Source of the DNA: JAJVID01 sp963743425
GTDB lineage: Bacteria; Acidobacteriota; Blastocatellia; RBC074
DNA length: 64,000 nucleotides
Direction of reading: 5' to 3'
Assembly: GCA_963743425.1 (NCBI GenBank)
Contig: CAVUPU010000008.1
Coordinates: 70,048 to 134,047, forward strand
Shown: positions 60,115 to 64,000 of the stretch, piece by piece
Layout: the number at the start of each line of letters is the position of its first letter
How positions within the stretch are numbered: position 1 is the first letter of the stretch
Made by a program: the position numbers and the translations under genes
The notes under the pieces: model-generated
The model's database searches: none
Told to the model about the DNA's origin: nothing
Seen by the model: the letters and a program-made list of their open reading frames with translations, nothing else

Positions 60115-60705
60115 ATGGTCAAAAAAGTCACCCTCATTCTCTCTCTCATCACCATCTGCGTTCTCTGGCGAGGCGCCTCGATCTTACCCGACGCCGCCGC
60201 GCAGAAAATGCCGGGATCCGGGCAGACCCGACGCCGTGAAGCGCGCGGCACGAAGCAGATCGACTACTCGAAATTCCTGCACTCCTCGCACGCGGGAATT
60301 GTCGGAGGCGTGCTCAGGAAGACCCGGTCGCAGGAACTCAAATGCGACTACTGCCATCTGAACCCGACCCCTGAGCAACCCGTGGTCACGGGCTATCCGA
60401 ACTTCAAGCCAGGCTCAAAGGTCACACACTCCGCCTGTATCGAGTGCCATCTCATGAACACGCGACCCGAATATCCGGATGATGTGCCGGATCTGCCACG
60501 GCACGGACACCCTGGTGGATATGAAAAAGAACATCCGCGTCTTTCCCAATCCGAAATCAGGGCCGAACTCGCAGTTCTACGATTATTACTCGCACAGCGA
60601 CCACGCGGGCTATTTCAAGTCTTCAAAGACGTTCAAAGGGCTATTCCAAGACAAGAGCAAATTCAAAGAGAAGGACAACTTCGAGTGCGCCGCCTGCCAC
60701 GATGA
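60115..60705 (+). CDS. 13-heme cytochrome, N-terminal fragment (2 CxxCH)
   Basis: Begins at ATG 60115 with a signal peptide (TLILSLITICVLWRGASI) and includes heme sites CDYCH and CIECH. The frame changes near 60478, where the next fragment begins with CRICH. Residues after that point in this frame are artefact. A longer frame to 60007 lies within the palindrome and is not favoured. Confidence 0.82.
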   Translation: MVKKVTLILSLITICVLWRGASILPDAAAQKMPGSGQTRRREARGTKQIDYSKFLHSSHAGIVGGVLRKTRSQELKCDYCHLNPTPEQPVVTGYPNFKPGSKVTHSACIECHLMNTRPEYPDDVPDLPRHGHPGGYEKEHPRLSQSEIRAELAVLRLLLAQRPRGLFQVFKDVQRAIPRQEQIQREGQLRVRRLPR

Positions 60706-62365
60706 GAACCAGCAGCAGGTCATCGTCGGCGGCGTGCAATTCGCAAAGGGCATCAAAGAGCGCGCGCCCGGTCACAAGGAATGCTTCGTCTGTCACTTCA
60801 ACGAACAGGAGGTGGATAAGAAGTCCGCGACCTTTGCGACCAATTGCGTCGGCTGCCACAATGAGGTAAAGAAACCGAAAGGGATGGGTTCGGAATTGGC
60901 TGTGCTCTGGTTCAACCGCGAGATCGTCAACACCGAATTCAATCCGGCCAAGCCGCCGCAGAAACCCGGTCTGAAGCCCAAGCCTCCCGCGCCGTTCAAC
61001 CACGAAGCTCACATGGCCGACTACGACGATACCAAAGACAAACGCTACGGCCAGGGCACGCAGAGCTGTCTGATCTGCCACGAGACCGGCAAGACCGCCG
61101 TCTCCCGCTCGGATTTCTTCAACGAATTCCGAAAGACGATGAGCAAGCAGCCGGCCGCGTCGAGTTGCATCCCATGTCATCAATCGGAAATGCAGAAGAA
61201 TATCGGCGGCGCTGTGACGCTCGAAAGCGCCAAATGCAGCTTCTGTCATTCACTCCCAACGATCAAAGCTCGCGCTGCCAGAGGCGTCGCGCTGCCGCCG
61301 CCGAGCCATTTCCGCGCTCAGGCGCTGCTGGAAACTATAGCGGCGAACACGCCGACTCCGACACCGACACCACCGAAACCAACGCCCGCGCCAGAGCCTG
61401 CGCCAAAGACTCCGGCTCCGACGCCGCCGAAACCAACGCCCGCGCCAGAGCCTGCGCCAAAGACTCCGGCTCCGACGCCGCCGAAACCTACGCCTACGCC
61501 GGAGCCTGCGCCAAAGACTCCAACCCCAACTCCAGCGCCTAAGACGCCGGCGCCGAGTCCAACTGAGACGGTAGTAACGCCAGCGCCTGCTCCGACACCG
61601 ACACCGCCCAAGCCATCGCCCGCGCCGGAGCCTCCGCCGACACCGGTGGCGACTACTGCTCCTCCTAAGGCTTCCGGGCCTGTGAAACCCACTCCGATGG
61701 GCAATATTCGCCTAGGCGATACAAAAGTGAGCGATCAATGGGGACAGCATTCCAAGTGGGGCGTCGTCGAAAACTTCAATCATGGAGACCATATAAAGCC
61801 GAAATACTCGGGGAATTGCCAGGAATGTCACCACACCAACAAGAAGGCCGAGGCGGAAGAGGTGTTGACGTGTCTGACCTGTCACAAAGGGCCTGATCAC
61901 CCGGACACGGCGAATAAAGGCGGCGGCGTCCCCGTGGAGGACGCCTATCACGGCGTCCCCGACAGCGAAAAGGTGCCGAAGGCCGGCTGCATCGAATGCC
62001 ACAAACGCTACCGCGACGAGAAGGACCCGAACACCAAAGCGCCCGTCAAGTCGCCCTGCTCCGGCTGTCATACGGAGAAGACGTGCGCGGCTCGACCCGC
62101 GGCTGATGCGCCCGCGGCGCGACGATTGGGTTACGACCAGTATAGCCGCGTTGACTCAGTGGATGAGGAGTTCGCGCGCGACCACCATGGCGTTAACCAA
62201 ATGATCAGACCTGGAATTAACACATCACTGCTGGAAAAATCCGAAAATGCTAAAAACGATCTGGCCTCTGACAGTCTGGCTGAAAATAGTGAAGCTCGCG
62301 CTCGCGCTCGCGTGTTTCGCAATCCTCCTCGCTCCGTTCGCCGCACGCGGCCAGCAGGGTGGTAA
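60479..62365 (+). CDS. 13-heme cytochrome, main fragment (11 CxxCH, Pro/Thr-rich linker, class III cytochrome module)
   Basis: A 628-codon frame. Seven heme sites come first (CRICH, CAACH, CFVCH, CVGCH, CLICH, CIPCH, CSFCH), then a Pro/Thr/Ala-rich linker of about 115 residues with the repeat KPTPAPEPAPKTPAPTPP, then four more sites (CQECHH, CLTCH, CIECH, CSGCH) forming a class III cytochrome c-type module. The last 80 residues have no heme and the stop lies inside the next gene, so the natural end may be earlier. It is likely periplasmic or surface-exposed, with the linker allowing reach between heme modules. Confidence 0.82.
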   Translation: MMCRICHGTDTLVDMKKNIRVFPNPKSGPNSQFYDYYSHSDHAGYFKSSKTFKGLFQDKSKFKEKDNFECAACHDENQQQVIVGGVQFAKGIKERAPGHKECFVCHFNEQEVDKKSATFATNCVGCHNEVKKPKGMGSELAVLWFNREIVNTEFNPAKPPQKPGLKPKPPAPFNHEAHMADYDDTKDKRYGQGTQSCLICHETGKTAVSRSDFFNEFRKTMSKQPAASSCIPCHQSEMQKNIGGAVTLESAKCSFCHSLPTIKARAARGVALPPPSHFRAQALLETIAANTPTPTPTPPKPTPAPEPAPKTPAPTPPKPTPAPEPAPKTPAPTPPKPTPTPEPAPKTPTPTPAPKTPAPSPTETVVTPAPAPTPTPPKPSPAPEPPPTPVATTAPPKASGPVKPTPMGNIRLGDTKVSDQWGQHSKWGVVENFNHGDHIKPKYSGNCQECHHTNKKAEAEEVLTCLTCHKGPDHPDTANKGGGVPVEDAYHGVPDSEKVPKAGCIECHKRYRDEKDPNTKAPVKSPCSGCHTEKTCAARPAADAPAARRLGYDQYSRVDSVDEEFARDHHGVNQMIRPGINTSLLEKSENAKNDLASDSLAENSEARARARVFRNPPRSVRRTRPAGW

Positions 62366-63347
62366 GCAATCGGGCAAAAAAACGACGCCCGCCCAGGCCG
62401 AGCCGTCGCCCGTGAAAAAGCCGGTGAACTACAACCGCTTCATTCACCAAACGCACCTGGGACGGATCAAAGTCCCGAACACCAACTTCGCGCGCGACCT
62501 GAAATGCGAGTCGTGTCACGAACGCCCCAGCGCGCGGGAGATTGAAAACAACATAGTCCCGACGACCGACCGCAACATTCAACTGAGTCTGAAATTCCCG
62601 GGCCACAAAGCCTGCGTTGAATGCCACGTCGTCCAATTCACCTCGAAGCCGCAGCAGACCTGCGTCATCTGCCACAACACCGACCAGGGGTTGATCGCGC
62701 GCCCGCCGCAGCGCGACTTCCCGCAGCGCTACGATTTCAACGCGTTTTTCGACACCAGGCAGCACGAATTGCACGTCGGCTACAAATTGTCCGACGGCAA
62801 ACAAATAGACTGCAGTTTCTGTCACAAACCGACTCAGAAAGCTCTGGCCGTGACCATCGGCTCGCACCTCGAATGTTACACCTGCCACGCGCCGGGCAGC
62901 TTCGACGACAAAGCGAAGGTGAAAAGCGATTGCGCGGTCTGCCACACGCAGCAGATGCTCACGACTCGACCCCGAACCCTACTCCGCCAAGCTCGAAAGC
63001 CGCGCTTACGGCGCCAAGTTCTCGCACGCCGAGCACGTCAAATTCATGGACTGCAAAGCCTGCCATTCGATCCAGGGCGCCTACAACCAGTACTCGCCCT
63101 CTTCGCCCAAAGTCAAACAACACAACACCTCCGAGCAGACCGGCGGGCGCGGCTGCTTCAGTTGCCACGACGGGAAACAACACTACGGACGCAAGGTCTT
63201 CAGCGGCGACGACGCTCAAGCGTGCGGGAAGTGCCACAACGTGACCGGCGATATCAAAGTGTTCAGAGTTCGCGGCTGATTGCGGATTGCGGATTGCGGA
63301 TTGCGGATTGCGGATTGATGCAAGGAGCGCGCCTGAATCGAAATTGA
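62247..63347 (+). CDS. 9-heme cytochrome, main fragment (6 CxxCH)
   Basis: Starts at ATG 62247 with a signal peptide (KIVKLALALACFAILLAPFAARG) and holds CESCH, CVECH, CVICH, CSFCH, CYTCH and CAVCH. A frame change near 62970 leads to EPYSAKLESRAYGAKFSHAE and the last three hemes in 63046-63279. The end of this frame (from about residue 242) is artefact and runs into TTGCGGA repeats. Confidence 0.82.
   Translation: MLKTIWPLTVWLKIVKLALALACFAILLAPFAARGQQGGKQSGKKTTPAQAEPSPVKKPVNYNRFIHQTHLGRIKVPNTNFARDLKCESCHERPSAREIENNIVPTTDRNIQLSLKFPGHKACVECHVVQFTSKPQQTCVICHNTDQGLIARPPQRDFPQRYDFNAFFDTRQHELHVGYKLSDGKQIDCSFCHKPTQKALAVTIGSHLECYTCHAPGSFDDKAKVKSDCAVCHTQQMLTTRPRTLLRQARKPRLRRQVLARRARQIHGLQSLPFDPGRLQPVLALFAQSQTTQHLRADRRARLLQLPRRETTLRTQGLQRRRRSSVREVPQRDRRYQSVQSSRLIADCGLRIADCGLMQGARLNRN
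63046..63279 (+). CDS. 9-heme cytochrome, C-terminal fragment (3 CxxCH)
   Basis: Continues the preceding cytochrome: CKACH, CFSCH and CGKCH, ending VFRVRG. The intact protein would be about 345 residues with nine hemes, in the class of c3-like or doubled-CxxCH cytochromes. Confidence 0.82.
   Translation: MDCKACHSIQGAYNQYSPSSPKVKQHNTSEQTGGRGCFSCHDGKQHYGRKVFSGDDAQACGKCHNVTGDIKVFRVRG
63278..63319. repeat. Heptanucleotide tandem repeat TTGCGGA
   Basis: Five or so copies of TTGCGGA follow the 9-heme gene stop. The interval to 63575 holds no gene. Confidence 0.9.
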
Positions 63348-63575
63348 CATCCTCTCCATCTAAGCTGTCGCTATAGTCAGAGCGCCAGCGGTGGCGCTGT
63401 TATTATGATGATGAAATAGCGCCGGAATTTTGGGACTACTGAGACTATTGACGCCTCTAGCGGCTGTTTGTATCCTCAGCCTCGCCACGTCTTCCCGCCA
63501 GCCCCGCGGAAAGCTCCGAAACAACGAAATTTGAAAAACAATCAAAATCCCTCTTGAGAGATATGAGGAGGATAA

Positions 63576-64000
63576 ATGCGCCGTTTGATAATTGCCGCCT
63601 TATCCACTTTGATATTGCTGTGCGTACCCCTCTCAACCCCCCAGGGTTGTGGGGCGCATTCAATCCGCTGGACCCCTCTCACGATCAACCTGTTACGGGT
63701 CGGGTCGCCGGCTGCTACAAGCCTGCGGCCAGAGGCGCCGCTATGCAAGCCCCCGCTAGTGAACGCGGCGCGGCGCCAATTGCTCAGGAGAGTATTTCGC
63801 TGGAACCAGGCAAGCCCGTCGAACGAGAGCTTTCCGGCGGCCAATCGCATTTCTACAAGATCACGATGATCTCCGGCCAGTACTTGCATATAGTGGTCGA
63901 GCAACGAGGGATAGATGTGGCAGTGGCGTTGTTCAGGTCTGATGGTAAGAAGATCAGCGAGGCCGACAGCGAACATTTGATCGAGGGATCAGAGACTTTG
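63576..64000 (+). CDS. N-terminus of a secreted CHAT/TPR-type protein (partial)
   Basis: A signal peptide (MRRLIIAALSTLILLCVPLS) is encoded from 63576. After a probable frame change near 63650, the frame from ATG 63743 to the window end reads ISLEPGKPVERELSGGQSHF and YLHIVVEQRGIDVAVALF, the start common to long TPR/CHAT proteins of Acidobacteriota. The rest lies outside the window. Confidence 0.65.

Noticed and set aside
61318..61704. Gly/Val-rich minus frame of 128 codons
   Set aside because: Antisense shadow of the Pro/Thr linker in the 13-heme cytochrome.

Overview
The window looks like a chromosomal piece of a GC-rich Gram-negative bacterium, most likely an Acidobacteriota member of the Blastocatellia type. 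This is inferred from a Solibacter-type TIGR03437 domain, an Oar-like TonB-dependent receptor with a carboxypeptidase-regulatory domain, a large Ser/Thr kinase with TPRs, the N-terminus of a CHAT/TPR-type secreted protein, and abundant REP-like palindromes. No rRNA, tRNA or CRISPR array was recognised. No GC calculation or database search could be run.

Layout. 0.3-7.8 kb: a stand-alone ClpB/ClpA D2-type ATPase (+), then a minus-strand run of PaaK-like AMP ligase, HemN/W-type radical SAM protein, halogenase-like flavoprotein, CPA2 antiporter and ureohydrolase. 8.5-13.5 kb: a DUF3311 protein and a sodium:solute symporter separated by an M1-type peptidase joined to a membrane protein. 13.9-21.7 kb: Ser/Thr kinase, ECF sigma factor, membrane protein in the anti-sigma position, secreted protein and TonB receptor, all plus strand. 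22.6-28.5 kb: nuclease/phosphatase-fold protein, cupin, TPR protein, degenerate J-domain protein and GT-C glycosyltransferase. 28.6-34.1 kb: an accessory region with a GxxExxY protein, a recQ gene cut by a TnpB element, and an AT-richer DUF488 cluster. 34.3-36.1 kb: LytS/LytTR two-component system. 36.5-50.9 kb: di-heme cytochrome, amino-acid permease, orphan AT-richer gene next to a transposase remnant, FdhF/YdeP-type molybdoenzyme, bacterioferritin-like protein, NfeD and slipin, HhH protein, Yip1 protein, two oligopeptide-type ABC ATPases and a PIN toxin-antitoxin pair.

50.9-63.3 kb is the most striking part. A divergent cluster encodes an outer-membrane beta-barrel followed by a decaheme cytochrome fused to an LVIVD beta-propeller (minus strand), and a TIGR03437/HbpS-type protein followed by a 13-heme and a 9-heme cytochrome (plus strand). 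That makes 32 CxxCH motifs in about 12 kb, next to a large barrel. It is a plausible porin-cytochrome conduit for electron exchange across the cell envelope.

One warning applies to the whole window. From about 33.9 kb onward many genes carry single-base frameshifts, about 20 or more in total, several at short homopolymers, whereas 1-33 kb is almost clean. Many of the broken genes are therefore likely intact in the organism, and fragments are listed separately with their partners named. Several families of perfect or nested palindromes lie between genes.
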